The notes beneath the pieces were generated by a model. It ran no database searches, was not told where the DNA came from, and saw only the letters and a program-made list of their open reading frames with translations. From assembly GCA_001803225.1 (NCBI GenBank), contig MHBF01000198.1, positions 852 to 54,518 of the forward strand: DNA of 53,667 bases, given 5' to 3'. Positions 16,176-25,342 of this stretch are shown piece by piece (positions within the stretch are counted from its first letter, which is position 1; every line of letters starts with the position of its first letter). Made by a program: the position numbers and the translations under genes. The stretch is from Lentisphaerae bacterium GWF2_44_16. GTDB taxonomy: Bacteria; Verrucomicrobiota; Lentisphaeria; Victivallales; GWF2-45-14.

Positions 16176-17375
16176 ATGGCAAAAGAAAAATTTATAGACA
16201 GGTTCATAAGAAAACTGGATGCGATGGATTCAAACAGCATTCAGGCATATATATTGAGGCTTTCCAGGGAAAAAGGGTTTCTTGAAACAGTTTTCAATGC
16301 CATAAAAGAAGGTATTGTAGTTATAGACAGAAGACTTAGGATTCGCTATTTCAACAAGGCGGCGAAGGAGCTTCTCGGACTGCCTGATGATGTTTCACAT
16401 CTCAGAATATCGCGCCTGCTCCGGAACGTTAACTGGAAAAGACTGCTTCAGGAGGATGAAAATGAATGGTACAGAGTTTCACGTCAGGAGATAGAGATAT
16501 TTTATCCGCAAAGGCGGGTTATACAGTTTTATCTTGTTCCGCATGAGGACAACAGGGAAAACGCGACGGTCATATTAAATGACGTTACGGAAATGAGGGA
16601 AAAGACACTGAGCGAAATTGAAAGCGGAAAATTCCATATAATATCCCTTCTGGCCGCAGGTGTGGCGCATGAAATAGGCAATCCCCTTAACAGCCTCTAT
16701 CTGCATCTCCAATACCTTCAACGCCAATGCGCCGCCGATACTTTAAACAAGGAAGAACTGAAGGAACTGATAGATGTCGCCAAGGTTGAAGTTGAAAGAC
16801 TGGACAACATAATAACCCAATTTCTCAGCGCGGTGCGTCCGGCTAAACCGGAAATGGGCCCGCTTGATTTGAAGGAAGTTATTCTCGCCAGTTTGAATTT
16901 CATGAGGCGCGAAATAGAGGACCGTTCTGTTGAAATAAAATGTTCCTGGCCTGACATCCTCCCTAAAATTTCCGGCGATGAAGCACAGTTGAAACAGGCC
17001 TTTTACAATATTCTGAAAAATGCTCTGCACGCAATGCCGGAGGGCGGCACTATTGAGATATTGTGTTCTCATGACGAGGATTTTCTGCGCCTTTCAATCG
17101 GCGACACCGGCAAGGGCATCAGCGCGCAGGAAATAGGAAAAATATTTGAACCGTACCACAGTTCCAAAAAGGAGGGGAGCGGGCTCGGCCTTATGATAGT
17201 TGAACGCATTATCAGGGAACACGGCGCGGAAATGGCCCTTGACAGTGTGCCGGGCAAAGGCACAGTCTTCACGATACGCTTCCCGCTTTACGGAAAACGC
17301 ATGAGGGTACTCCCCGCTCCGGCAGATGAAGCACTTGACTTTTTTGAGGATATAAAGAATGATGATGAAAAATGA
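16176..17375 (+). CDS. PAS-domain sensor histidine kinase (NtrB/AtoS-like)
   Basis: A 399-aa cytoplasmic kinase with no membrane segment. A PAS domain (about 32-140; ETVFNAIKEGIVVIDRRLRIRYFN) precedes HisKA with phosphoacceptor His165 (AHEIGNPLN, the NtrB-type H-box), an N-box (NILKNALHAM), G1 (DTGKGIS) and G2 (GSGLGLMI). ATG 16176 with GGAGG upstream is preferred to the TTG at 16146, which lies before the inverted repeat. Its last 17 bp overlap the start of the TIM-barrel gene, and the cognate NtrC-type regulator follows that gene. The stimulus is unknown; absence of a periplasmic sensor implies a cytosolic signal. Confidence 0.9.
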   Translation: MAKEKFIDRFIRKLDAMDSNSIQAYILRLSREKGFLETVFNAIKEGIVVIDRRLRIRYFNKAAKELLGLPDDVSHLRISRLLRNVNWKRLLQEDENEWYRVSRQEIEIFYPQRRVIQFYLVPHEDNRENATVILNDVTEMREKTLSEIESGKFHIISLLAAGVAHEIGNPLNSLYLHLQYLQRQCAADTLNKEELKELIDVAKVEVERLDNIITQFLSAVRPAKPEMGPLDLKEVILASLNFMRREIEDRSVEIKCSWPDILPKISGDEAQLKQAFYNILKNALHAMPEGGTIEILCSHDEDFLRLSIGDTGKGISAQEIGKIFEPYHSSKKEGSGLGLMIVERIIREHGAEMALDSVPGKGTVFTIRFPLYGKRMRVLPAPADEALDFFEDIKNDDEK

Positions 17376-18282
17376 CGCTGATATAATAGTGGAATACACT
17401 TCTTCCTTTGTCAGGAGAAGCGATTACAGGGATCTCGCGGAAAAGGCCCTTGCCGTATGCGCGGAATACGGATTCAAATTCGGAATACAGGTGCATAATA
17501 CAGCGGATTTCCCCGAGCTGGAAAAGGCCGCCGCTCTTAACGTGCCCATGACATTTCATGCTCCCGTTTTATGTGATTACCAGATAAACCTTGCCGCTTC
17601 GGATTTCGCCCCGGCCATGAATTCCCTGAAAATAACGGCGGAATATATGAGAAAATACAATGTTGCCAAAGCCGTGTTTCACGGTTTCAATATGACGGAT
17701 GTTCCTATCCCGTCTTTCGGCAGGGGCTTGGATTATGTCAAGGCTTTTGGCCCTGCTATGCGCCGGGAGCTTTGTCTTGACGGAACATTTCTCTGTAATG
17801 ATTTTATCGGTACGCCGGAATACAAAATGAGATTTGAAAGAGTAGTGGAACGGCTGGCGTGGATGAAAAAAGAATATCCGGATTTGGAATTTCTGATTGA
17901 GAATGATTTTCCGTCATTCGGAGCGGGTTCTTTGTTCGCCGATTTTGCGGCGGGCTTGGATAACCCGGTATGTTTAGACGTATCACATCTCTGGGCGGCG
18001 GCTTTTATTCTGGACAGGGATTATTTCACGGAGGCGGAAGCTTTTCTGAAAAACGGCAATGTCAGGATGCTTCACCTGCACGCTTCACCATATACATCCA
18101 GTGTGCCGAAACACAAATGGTCTGATGGTCACATGTCACTCCTGACACCCAATAAAATGGATTTGCCCCGCCTTGTTTCGCTTTGCGGAAAATACAATGT
18201 GAAACACTATGTGCTGGAAATAATAGAAACCTTGAGCGAGAGGGATATAAACGCTTTCGCCTGCATGTTCAACGGAGAATAA
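17359..18282 (+). CDS. Sugar phosphate isomerase/epimerase-like TIM barrel protein
   Basis: A 307-aa member of the AP_endonuc_2 / xylose-isomerase-like superfamily. Candidate metal ligands sit in the usual places: FLIENDF, CLDVSHLW, MLHLHAS and a late LEIIE, with an early FHAPV and FHGFN. The protein is full length and soluble. Its ATG lies inside the end of the kinase gene (17-bp overlap, GAGGA upstream), and the response regulator starts 18 bp after it. The three genes therefore form one translationally linked unit. An enzyme between a kinase and its regulator is unusual and suggests that its substrate or product relates to the sensed signal. Specific reaction unknown. Confidence 0.8.
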   Translation: MMMKNDADIIVEYTSSFVRRSDYRDLAEKALAVCAEYGFKFGIQVHNTADFPELEKAAALNVPMTFHAPVLCDYQINLAASDFAPAMNSLKITAEYMRKYNVAKAVFHGFNMTDVPIPSFGRGLDYVKAFGPAMRRELCLDGTFLCNDFIGTPEYKMRFERVVERLAWMKKEYPDLEFLIENDFPSFGAGSLFADFAAGLDNPVCLDVSHLWAAAFILDRDYFTEAEAFLKNGNVRMLHLHASPYTSSVPKHKWSDGHMSLLTPNKMDLPRLVSLCGKYNVKHYVLEIIETLSERDINAFACMFNGE

Positions 18283-18300
18283 AAAAATCAGAAGGCAGTT

Positions 18301-19668
18301 ATGATAAAGAAAAAAGGAAAACCTGAGATACTTATTGTAGATGACGAGAGAAATACCCGGGAGGTCCTTGTCAGGCTTCTGCGCATGGATTACGAACTGA
18401 CGCTGGCCGAAGACGGACAAATAGCTTTGAACATACTGAAACGCAATAATTATGATCTCGTGATTACTGATTTGCGGATGCCCGGCGCGGACGGGATGGA
18501 AGTTCTTAAAGCTGTTTTGAGCAAGGAGCCGTCTCCACCATGTATTGTCATTACGGCTTACGGTTCCATTGAGAGTGCTGTTTCCGCGATGAAGGCCGGA
18601 GCTTTTGATTTCGTTACCAAGCCTGTAAATTTCGACAGACTCGAAATACTTATAAAACGCGCCCTTGAATCCAAGTTTCTGAAAGAGGAAAACAGAGAAT
18701 TGCGCAAACGCCTTGACAACAGATTCGGCGTTGAAAACATAATCGGCAAATCCTCAGCCATGCAGAGTGTCCTTGATATAGTGAGACAGGTCGCGCCTAC
18801 CCGCTCTACCGTCCTTATAACAGGCGAAAGCGGAACAGGCAAGGAACTTATCGCGCAATCCTTGCACCAGTTGAGCGGACGCGATGGCAAATTTCTGCCA
18901 GTTCATTGCGCGGCGCTTCCCTCAAACCTGCTCGAAAGCGAACTTTTCGGACATGAGAAAGGTTCTTTCACCGGCGCGCTGGAACAGAGAAAGGGGAGAT
19001 TCGAGCTGTCTGACGGAGGCACCTTGTTTCTTGACGAGATAGGCGAGATAGATCTCCAGATACAGGTGAAGCTTCTCCGTGCCCTTGAAGTGCGTAGTTT
19101 CGAGAGAGTCGGCGGTGTTGAAACCCTTCACACTGACACCCGTGTGATTACTGCTACAAACAGGGATTTGAAAAAAATGGTGGAAGACGGCAAATTCAGG
19201 GAAGATCTTTTTTACAGGCTTGATGTCGTTAACATAAATATTCCCCCTCTGAGGGAACGTCATGAGGACATCCCGCTTTTCGTCAAATTTTTTCTTGATG
19301 AGTTCTCAAAGGAAAACGGAAAGAATATAAACAGCATATCTGAGGAAGCTCTTTCAGCTCTCTGTTCCTATAATTGGCCGGGCAATGTCAGGGAACTTAA
19401 GAACTGTGTAGAGCGCATGGTTGTTCTGAGCAGGTCAAACACTCTGGAAATTGAAAATATTCCTTTAAGCATAAGAGGCATGAAACTTGGTTCGGAAAAG
19501 GGATGCCAGGAGAGCGGTTTTTCCACTCTGGACCTGGACAGAAATGAAAAGATGCTGATTCAGAAGGCCCTTGACGAATGTGCCGGCAACCGCACCAAAG
19601 CCGCGCTCAAGCTTGGCATAAGCCGCCGCACCCTCCACCGGAAACTCAACGAATATAACATGGAATAA
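18301..19668 (+). CDS. Sigma54-dependent response regulator (NtrC family)
   Basis: A 455-aa activator with three domains. A receiver (1-120) has phospho-acceptor Asp57 in [11 protein letters not shown]. The sigma54 AAA+ domain (about 145-385) has Walker A GESGTGKE (175-182), the sigma54-contact loop written GSFTGA (221-226; the commoner form is GAFTGA) and Walker [11 protein letters not shown] Fis-type helix-turn-helix sits at the C-terminus ([20 protein letters not shown]). It pairs with the PAS kinase two genes upstream. It needs RpoN; I could not find a clean TGGCAC-N5-TTGC promoter in the window, so its targets are likely elsewhere. Confidence 0.93.
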   Translation: MIKKKGKPEILIVDDERNTREVLVRLLRMDYELTLAEDGQIALNILKRNNYDLVITDLRMPGADGMEVLKAVLSKEPSPPCIVITAYGSIESAVSAMKAGAFDFVTKPVNFDRLEILIKRALESKFLKEENRELRKRLDNRFGVENIIGKSSAMQSVLDIVRQVAPTRSTVLITGESGTGKELIAQSLHQLSGRDGKFLPVHCAALPSNLLESELFGHEKGSFTGALEQRKGRFELSDGGTLFLDEIGEIDLQIQVKLLRALEVRSFERVGGVETLHTDTRVITATNRDLKKMVEDGKFREDLFYRLDVVNINIPPLRERHEDIPLFVKFFLDEFSKENGKNINSISEEALSALCSYNWPGNVRELKNCVERMVVLSRSNTLEIENIPLSIRGMKLGSEKGCQESGFSTLDLDRNEKMLIQKALDECAGNRTKAALKLGISRRTLHRKLNEYNME

Positions 19669-19695
19669 GTTATATCACGCAGAATTCGGCGGTTT

Positions 19696-21915
19696 TTAAT
19701 CTTTATTTTTAAGTTTCTCAATGCGTAAACCGTCAAAATACCAGACGCCGCGTCCTGAAACTAACCATAGTTTGATAGTTAATTTATCTGAGTTGGCCTT
19801 GTGAATACCGAAGTACATAGGTGACCAATTCCGGTTAAACAGTGCCGGACCGATCTTGTCTTTGTTTCGATCAGTACCACTCACAATCATATACATTATT
19901 GAAAGAGTGTTCAATGCATCCTGATCTGGCCTCGCCATGATTTGGATTTTGTAGAACTCGTCTTTCTCGACGGGGACAGTGATAGTAGCACCTCTCTTGA
20001 GTTTGAGATCACTTTCTCCGTTAGTATTGAAACACAACGCCAACGAATGCTTACCTTCCCATGCCTCATTACTAGAGGGAGCACCTTCGCAAGCGTTAAA
20101 GGACCACTCAGAGAACGATTTTTTTTCGAATCCTGGATTTGAAGCAACATTGACGGTATCATAAATTGTCGTTTTATCTAATTCCGGTTCATCCATGCAA
20201 TATTGATATTTCATTAAAGGTTCGCCATCAGCAAGAAAATCAATTAATTCTGCTTTAACCTGTCGAATACGTTCAATTGCTTTCTGATCGTTGGTTTTAT
20301 TCAATGCTTCATGCAGATAGGTTAGCATCTTATCTTTAAATCCCGGGGTTTGCAAAAGAGACCATGCGGCCATCTGACCTTGATTTACAGTTGAATTTTT
20401 TGCCGCATCCATAGCGTTTTGATATTCATGATACGCCTTCAGCATCGGCTCTTTCGCAGTTCCGTATGCAGTGGCATAGAAATCTTCAATAATATTCATG
20501 TAATCACGCTCAGGGTTCCAGAGTTTTTTTGTATAGACATAAAGCATTTCTCTTGCGGGCATTTTATAATCATTAGTTCCCGGATACTCTGTGACCACGC
20601 CTTCAAGTTTTTTTTGATGATACCATGCTATATCCTCGGCGATCATACGAACACCTCCGGCAAACAAGTTATCTTTCTGGTAATAAGCAATATATTCCCC
20701 GATGATAATGTGTTTAGGACTAGCGTTTTCACACCATTCTTCAAGTTCATCCCGCATTTTTCTGTTTTGAGCGTTGGAACCTTCACTCATGGGGGTTACA
20801 CACCCCTTCCGATACATTTTGAAGTCAATGGCGACATTCGGATGGAGCTTGAAGCTGGGAGCTTGATGATAATAAGGAGTATAGGCGAGTTGTTCCAATA
20901 GGATGTTTGGATATTTATTGCAAACAATAGTTGCCACACGATTCATAAAACCAAATATAGAATCGGAAACAATAAGAGTTCCTTCATTGTTAAAACGCCA
21001 GTCCTTTTTCGAGATTGGATCACAGGAAAAACCATAACCATCATTTAATGACAAACCCAGTTTTTTTGTTTCCGGATGTTTCTCCAGATATTCCAAAACT
21101 CGTTCGGCGAATGCCTGGCACATTTCAGGAGAGGAGTAATTTAATTGGGTACTGGCACGAGCTATTTTGCGCCAGTTGAAGCCGTCATAAGCATAATATT
21201 CAGGATGGGTATCAAAGAAAATTTTGTTCGGCATCCAGCTGGCCAGCCCATGGCCGGCACGGTAAGGCTCTATTCCTCTTTCTTCCATAAGAGGCAGTAA
21301 CTGGTAACGGCCCACATGTTCTTTTTTATAATTGATACCATTCCTTGCCATCCAGTCTGCGATATCAAAATTCCAATGAGCGTATTTCTTGTCATCTCTT
21401 TGGTATACGCCGGTAATATGGATGACTCTAAAAGGAAACCCTGCTTCTTCACAATGAGAACTATAGGGTAAGGAAATAGTTGTATTTTTAGGCACGACTG
21501 TCCATAAGTCACCAGGAGCCAGCCAACGGATACCAAGGTGCTTTTCAAGGAAACTGCACACACCATAAATTACTGATGGTCCGTTGTTGCCTGTGATCTG
21601 AATACCATTTACATCAATTTTCCATGAGAACCCGTCACAATCTCTGTTTTTAGTGTTTGCTTTAAGAATAATCGCGGGTAGAGCAACATCGTCAAGTTTC
21701 TTGAATGTCTGTATTTGAAATTCCAGGCCGCTGGACTTTTTCAGATATTCCGCCAACCATTTTGCCGCAGTTTTCTCAGGTGGCGATGCGTCTTCTTGAA
21801 GCCAAATGCTGATACCGGGTTTCCCGTCAACTATCAGTTCTATTTTTTCTGTACCCCATCCGGTAGACGCAAGTAGTATAAGCAATAAAAATACATGATG
21901 AATTTGTTTTAACAT
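19696..21915 (-). CDS. Exported DUF4838 glycoside-hydrolase-like protein with C-terminal CBM-like domain
   Basis: A 739-aa secreted protein. The signal peptide is MLKQIHHVFLLLILLASTGWG; ATG 21915 has GAGGAG upstream, whereas the longer frame to 21975 has no ribosome site. Residues about 25-140 resemble the small alpha/beta domain that precedes the catalytic barrel in GH20/GH67 enzymes (DASPPEKTAAKWLAEYLKKSS...NGPSVIYGVCSFLEKHLGIRWL). Residues about 170-560 match DUF4838, a barrel related to those glycosidases. The end (about 610-735) is a beta-sandwich, carbohydrate-binding-like (NPGFEKKSFSEW). It is the last gene of the LacI locus. The substrate is unknown. Confidence 0.82.
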   Translation of the reverse strand: MLKQIHHVFLLLILLASTGWGTEKIELIVDGKPGISIWLQEDASPPEKTAAKWLAEYLKKSSGLEFQIQTFKKLDDVALPAIILKANTKNRDCDGFSWKIDVNGIQITGNNGPSVIYGVCSFLEKHLGIRWLAPGDLWTVVPKNTTISLPYSSHCEEAGFPFRVIHITGVYQRDDKKYAHWNFDIADWMARNGINYKKEHVGRYQLLPLMEERGIEPYRAGHGLASWMPNKIFFDTHPEYYAYDGFNWRKIARASTQLNYSSPEMCQAFAERVLEYLEKHPETKKLGLSLNDGYGFSCDPISKKDWRFNNEGTLIVSDSIFGFMNRVATIVCNKYPNILLEQLAYTPYYHQAPSFKLHPNVAIDFKMYRKGCVTPMSEGSNAQNRKMRDELEEWCENASPKHIIIGEYIAYYQKDNLFAGGVRMIAEDIAWYHQKKLEGVVTEYPGTNDYKMPAREMLYVYTKKLWNPERDYMNIIEDFYATAYGTAKEPMLKAYHEYQNAMDAAKNSTVNQGQMAAWSLLQTPGFKDKMLTYLHEALNKTNDQKAIERIRQVKAELIDFLADGEPLMKYQYCMDEPELDKTTIYDTVNVASNPGFEKKSFSEWSFNACEGAPSSNEAWEGKHSLALCFNTNGESDLKLKRGATITVPVEKDEFYKIQIMARPDQDALNTLSIMYMIVSGTDRNKDKIGPALFNRNWSPMYFGIHKANSDKLTIKLWLVSGRGVWYFDGLRIEKLKNKD

Positions 21916-21979
21916 AAATATATACTCCTCTTTATTAATGAATTTAGTTGCAGTTTTTTTGAACGGTGTTTTCATTATC

Positions 21980-23308
21980 TCATGATACTATCCCTCCATA
22001 TATCCACATATGTTTTCGATCATAGATTATAGGTCGTTCTTGTTCTTCATTAAAAATGTCCAAGGATTTAAGCGCGAAAGAAAATCCCAAATCATCTCTT
22101 CGCAGTGCAAACGGAAATTGATGATTGTATTCCGTTTTCATCGCATGTCTGGGTACTTCAAACTGTAACTCGATTCTACCATTGCCATCCATTCCCCAAG
22201 GCCATCCACCATCAGCATATCCGACCCAATCCGTATGTCTTCCTTTAAGTGTCACGATGGGGCGGTTGCGATGAAATGGTTGGCGACTTGCCTGTTGCGC
22301 GGCGCATGACTGAAGGCCTGCGGGCCATTTCCGTGGTGTATTATTACGCCACAATTCAGTTCCATTCGAATCAAACAATACCATAGGGCCATCCGGGGCA
22401 TTATAAAAGGCCGCTTGATATTCAGAGTCAGTTCGAAAGCGGCCTAATGCCGCTCCTTGGGGATGGGTATCAGGGCGAGAAAACTTTGTTTTGCCATTTT
22501 CTGTTACAAGATATGCACGTTCAGAACCAGCCAGGGCTAACATGTATTGACCATCATTTTTCATAAAATAACTTGTATAATCGACGTGCTGAGGCAACTG
22601 CCTGCAATTTTCAGGAACAACTGAATCTACAGTCCAGAGAATTTTACCATTCGCTTTCAGTAGACAATAGCCAATAAGATATTCAAGTTCGCTGTCATGA
22701 TTGATATCCATTGCAAGAATATGATGGCCTCCACCGGTGATTCGCAATGGTCCCCAAACTGGTTGCAGATGGGAATTAAACCCGACCACAGGTTCACTAT
22801 AATTCCACGGTTCATAGCCGCCCTCGCCGTTTTTTATTACGATCACGGCCTCGTCCGGTTTCAAGGGACCATTGATGGCCTGAACAATATAATAATTGTC
22901 ATGTTCCAATGACACGACATTTTTTTCTGTACCGTTGATGCCGTTTAGTATGACCAGGCGATTTCCATCTGCTAAGACAACCTCACAGATGCCGTCTCCA
23001 TCAATATCCGCTATTGAAACTGTGGATTCGTAAGCATGTGAAACATGCGGTAGTGTTTCATTATATGGTTTTCCCCATGTCCATAATCGAGTTCCATCAA
23101 GCCTGAACGCTGATAGAGATGTATTGTGAGGCAGATATGAAGAAATATCTGGTATTGCACTGTACATTTTAGAACCCAATGTGGCGGGCCCCTGATAAGA
23201 AATAATTTCCATAGAACCGTCAGCATCAAGATCATAAAAAAAGTATTCATCCCCGCCATAAATATCGAAGTTGATTTCACCTTTGATTGGTAATTTTAAT
23301 GGATGCAT
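21980..23308 (-). CDS. FG-GAP-like beta-propeller protein
   Basis: A 442-aa protein with repeated Asp-rich calcium-loop motifs typical of FG-GAP/VCBS or rhamnogalacturonan-lyase-11 propellers: YDLDADGSMEIIS (about 26-38), DIDGDGICEVVLADGN, and MDINHDSELEYLIG. Repeated WxxG and LWTWG elements also fit propeller blades. No signal peptide is evident at the annotated start, unlike the downstream glycosidase-like protein, so it may be cytoplasmic or leaderless. It is encoded between the pilin-like gene (100 bp upstream) and the DUF4838 gene (64 bp to the chosen start), suggesting a carbohydrate-related role. Catalytic residues cannot be assigned. Confidence 0.65.
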   Translation of the reverse strand: MHPLKLPIKGEINFDIYGGDEYFFYDLDADGSMEIISYQGPATLGSKMYSAIPDISSYLPHNTSLSAFRLDGTRLWTWGKPYNETLPHVSHAYESTVSIADIDGDGICEVVLADGNRLVILNGINGTEKNVVSLEHDNYYIVQAINGPLKPDEAVIVIKNGEGGYEPWNYSEPVVGFNSHLQPVWGPLRITGGGHHILAMDINHDSELEYLIGYCLLKANGKILWTVDSVVPENCRQLPQHVDYTSYFMKNDGQYMLALAGSERAYLVTENGKTKFSRPDTHPQGAALGRFRTDSEYQAAFYNAPDGPMVLFDSNGTELWRNNTPRKWPAGLQSCAAQQASRQPFHRNRPIVTLKGRHTDWVGYADGGWPWGMDGNGRIELQFEVPRHAMKTEYNHQFPFALRRDDLGFSFALKSLDIFNEEQERPIIYDRKHMWIYGGIVS

Positions 23309-23382
23309 AATTTTTTCCTTATAGTTACATAGAACTGCTTTATTTAAAGTGCTTGAGTTCCAGTTTGGTTTTTACGTTTTTT

Positions 23383-23397
23383 TACCTATGGTAAATT
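23383..23397. promoter_or_regulatory. Inverted repeat upstream of the propeller gene
   Basis: TTTACC-TAT-GGTAAA, 6-bp perfect arms, lies 75 bp upstream of the propeller gene within the 100-bp gap after the pilin-like gene. It differs from the ACCGGT operators at the lacI promoter, so if functional it serves a different factor or acts as RNA structure. Confidence 0.3.
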
Positions 23398-23408
23398 GTA
23401 CCCAATAT

Positions 23409-24044
23409 TTACTCACTATAAAATCTAAATGGAATAATAAAAGATGTTGTATATACCTGTAAGTCAGTTTGATTATAAGGGGTATTTTGTAATTCATATC
23501 GAGTTAGTGTTCGTGCACTGCCATCTACAAAAAACAAATTACCTTTGTTGAAATGTCTCCCGTACACAGTACCTTTTATTACAGAACCAATATTGACCCA
23601 ATAATATTGACGGTAATCCGTATAGGTCATATGAGTGCTGTCGGCCAGAAGAAAACGTGCCGAAGGCATTTTATGAAGCATGACATAATTCTGATAGAAC
23701 CAACTGCCGTAAACGCCATTTCCGCTGTTGCCTTCGTAATTTGGTTTATCCGGTGCAGCAGGACACCCGATTACATTTTGAGAAGAGATAAAATTTTCTC
23801 TGATCAGAGGAGTATACCATTTGGTGTATGGAGAAGAGTAGTTTGTCATTAGAAATCCATTGTAATCATTGGTATAGTTAATCATAGCTAGTCCAGATTG
23901 TTTAAGATTACTGAGGCAGTGGATGCTCTTTGTTTTTTCCTTTACGGATGTCAAAGCTGGTAATAATAGACTTATCAGAATTACCATTACTGATATGACT
24001 ATCAGAAGTTCGAGAATAGTAAAATGAAATAATTTTTTTTTCAT
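23409..24044 (-). CDS. Pilin-like protein with prepilin N-terminus and H-X9-DG motif
   Basis: A 211-aa protein starting MKKKLFHFTILELLIV, a type IV prepilin-like leader and hydrophobic helix followed by LLPAL and NLKQSGLAMINYTNDYNG. Near the end it has HFNKGNLFFVDG, that is His, nine residues, Asp-Gly: the H-X9-DG signature of a large pilin-like family in Planctomycetes, Verrucomicrobia and Lentisphaerae. Position -1 before FTILE is His, not the usual Gly. The ATG at 24044 is chosen; the frame runs on to a TTG at 24092 without support. It sits 52 bp after lacI. Members are often encoded beside sugar-use loci; their function is unproven. Confidence 0.85.
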   Translation of the reverse strand: MKKKLFHFTILELLIVISVMVILISLLLPALTSVKEKTKSIHCLSNLKQSGLAMINYTNDYNGFLMTNYSSPYTKWYTPLIRENFISSQNVIGCPAAPDKPNYEGNSGNGVYGSWFYQNYVMLHKMPSARFLLADSTHMTYTDYRQYYWVNIGSVIKGTVYGRHFNKGNLFFVDGSARTLTRYELQNTPYNQTDLQVYTTSFIIPFRFYSE

Positions 24045-24096
24045 AAGTAAATCGCATTTTGATATAATGCCATATTTATAGCTCAATCTCAATGTT

Positions 24097-25119
24097 TTAT
24101 TTCAATTGTCCAGGGGCGTTTGTTTTGAACTTTGCTAAATTTTTCGGTTTTATGCCCGATATTGGAGCACAGGAATTTCGTATCAGCAATTCAGACTTGA
24201 CTTCTCTCCTGATCTGGGGTTGTTCAATTTTTGTTAGGCGGCTTATCATGGTATCGACCAGAAGTTCCGCAACTCGTTGCGAATGACAATCGAATGTAGT
24301 CAATGGTGGAGTAACATGCGGTGATATCATCATATTATCGAAGCTGATTATTGAAATATCTTCCGGTATCATAATTCCATGTTTCTGAAATTCGGCAATC
24401 ATTGCGATTGAGACTGTATCATTCCGTGCGATTATGGCAGTAGGGTGTTCTGAGAGTGACATAAAGTGTTGGGCTGCTTTTACTCCGGATTGAAGAAAAC
24501 CGTTACAGGGTATAATCCAATCAGGATTGATGTGAAAAGCTTTTTTTTTCATGGCGTCAGAAAAAGATTTTCTGTTGTTATCAGCATATCCGATTTTACG
24601 ATGCCCCAAAGAAATCAAATAAGATAGTGAGTCTTCAATCCGTTTTTCGCTGTTGAGCATAACATAATCGTAACGTTCATGTTTGCTCTTATAAATCACT
24701 ACTGGAATATTATCAGGAAAGAAACCGGATGGATGTGCTGTGATAATTCCGTCTATTCCGTGACGCAAAATGGCATTGCAGGCTTTATCAAATTCCTCAT
24801 CACAACTCCATGAAGTGTAAATACCGATATATCCTTCTTTCAGCAAGAGTTGCTGAATGTTCATTGCCAGCTCCATATGGTATAAATCGTGAATCCCGCC
24901 GAACATTATACCGATGGAATACGTTTTACCGGAACTCAATGAACGCGCAACTCCATTGGGACGGTAATTCAGTTTTTTGGCGACTTGTTGTATGCGGGCT
25001 GCGGTTTTAGGGCTTACTTTCGTGGTTTTTCCGCCGCCGCCCAGAAGGGCCTGCGAGGCCGCCGATTTGGATACTCCTGCCTTTTCCGCTATATATGCCA
25101 ATGTTATTTTCTGTGCCAT
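24097..25119 (-). CDS. LacI-family transcriptional regulator
   Basis: A 340-aa regulator with an N-terminal LacI helix-turn-helix (TLAYIAEKAGVSKSAASQALLG) and hinge (KLNYRPNGVARSLSSGKTYSIG), followed by a periplasmic-binding-protein-like sugar-sensing core (about 65-325). It is the first gene of a minus-strand unit with the pilin-like, propeller and DUF4838 genes. Its own promoter (25164-25192) is overlaid by two ACCGGT-centred operators, so it most likely represses itself and the downstream carbohydrate genes until an oligosaccharide or sugar binds. Confidence 0.93.
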   Translation of the reverse strand: MAQKITLAYIAEKAGVSKSAASQALLGGGGKTTKVSPKTAARIQQVAKKLNYRPNGVARSLSSGKTYSIGIMFGGIHDLYHMELAMNIQQLLLKEGYIGIYTSWSCDEEFDKACNAILRHGIDGIITAHPSGFFPDNIPVVIYKSKHERYDYVMLNSEKRIEDSLSYLISLGHRKIGYADNNRKSFSDAMKKKAFHINPDWIIPCNGFLQSGVKAAQHFMSLSEHPTAIIARNDTVSIAMIAEFQKHGIMIPEDISIISFDNMMISPHVTPPLTTFDCHSQRVAELLVDTMISRLTKIEQPQIRREVKSELLIRNSCAPISGIKPKNLAKFKTNAPGQLK

Positions 25120-25141
25120 GAATTGTATCTTTGCCTTAATT

Positions 25142-25187
25142 AAATGTACCGGTTCATTTACCTATTTTATAATGAACCGGTACATTT
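25142..25187. promoter_or_regulatory. Pair of LacI-type operators forming a 17-bp inverted repeat
   Basis: AAATGTACCGGTTCATT (25142-25158) and its exact reverse complement (25171-25187), separated by 12 bp. Each arm is itself a near-palindrome centred on ACCGGT, the classic LacI-family core; the centres are 28 bp apart. One site fills the spacer between -35 and -10 of the lacI promoter and the other covers the expected start point. Confidence 0.8.
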
Positions 25188-25192
25188 GTCAA
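25164..25192 (-). promoter_or_regulatory. Sigma70-type promoter of the lacI unit
   Basis: Read on the minus strand: TTGACA (25192-25187), 17-bp spacer, TAAAAT (25169-25164). The expected start point is near 25157, about 38 nt before the lacI ATG. It overlaps both ACCGGT operators, implying autoregulation. Confidence 0.8.
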
Positions 25193-25342
25193 TAGTTTTT
25201 TCAAGAAAAGTGAAATTTTTCCGATTGTATGAGAAAAACTGGAGAATATCCAGATAAGAAATGAAAATTGCAGGAAATTTTTATTGTTTTTGGGATAACT
25301 GTCATTTATACTGTATATTACCATGCATTAAAACAGGGAAGA

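Noticed and set aside
18301-19668. Sigma54 promoter for a target of the NtrC-like regulator inside the window
   Set aside because: Several TGGCAC strings occur, but none has TTGC at the required spacing.
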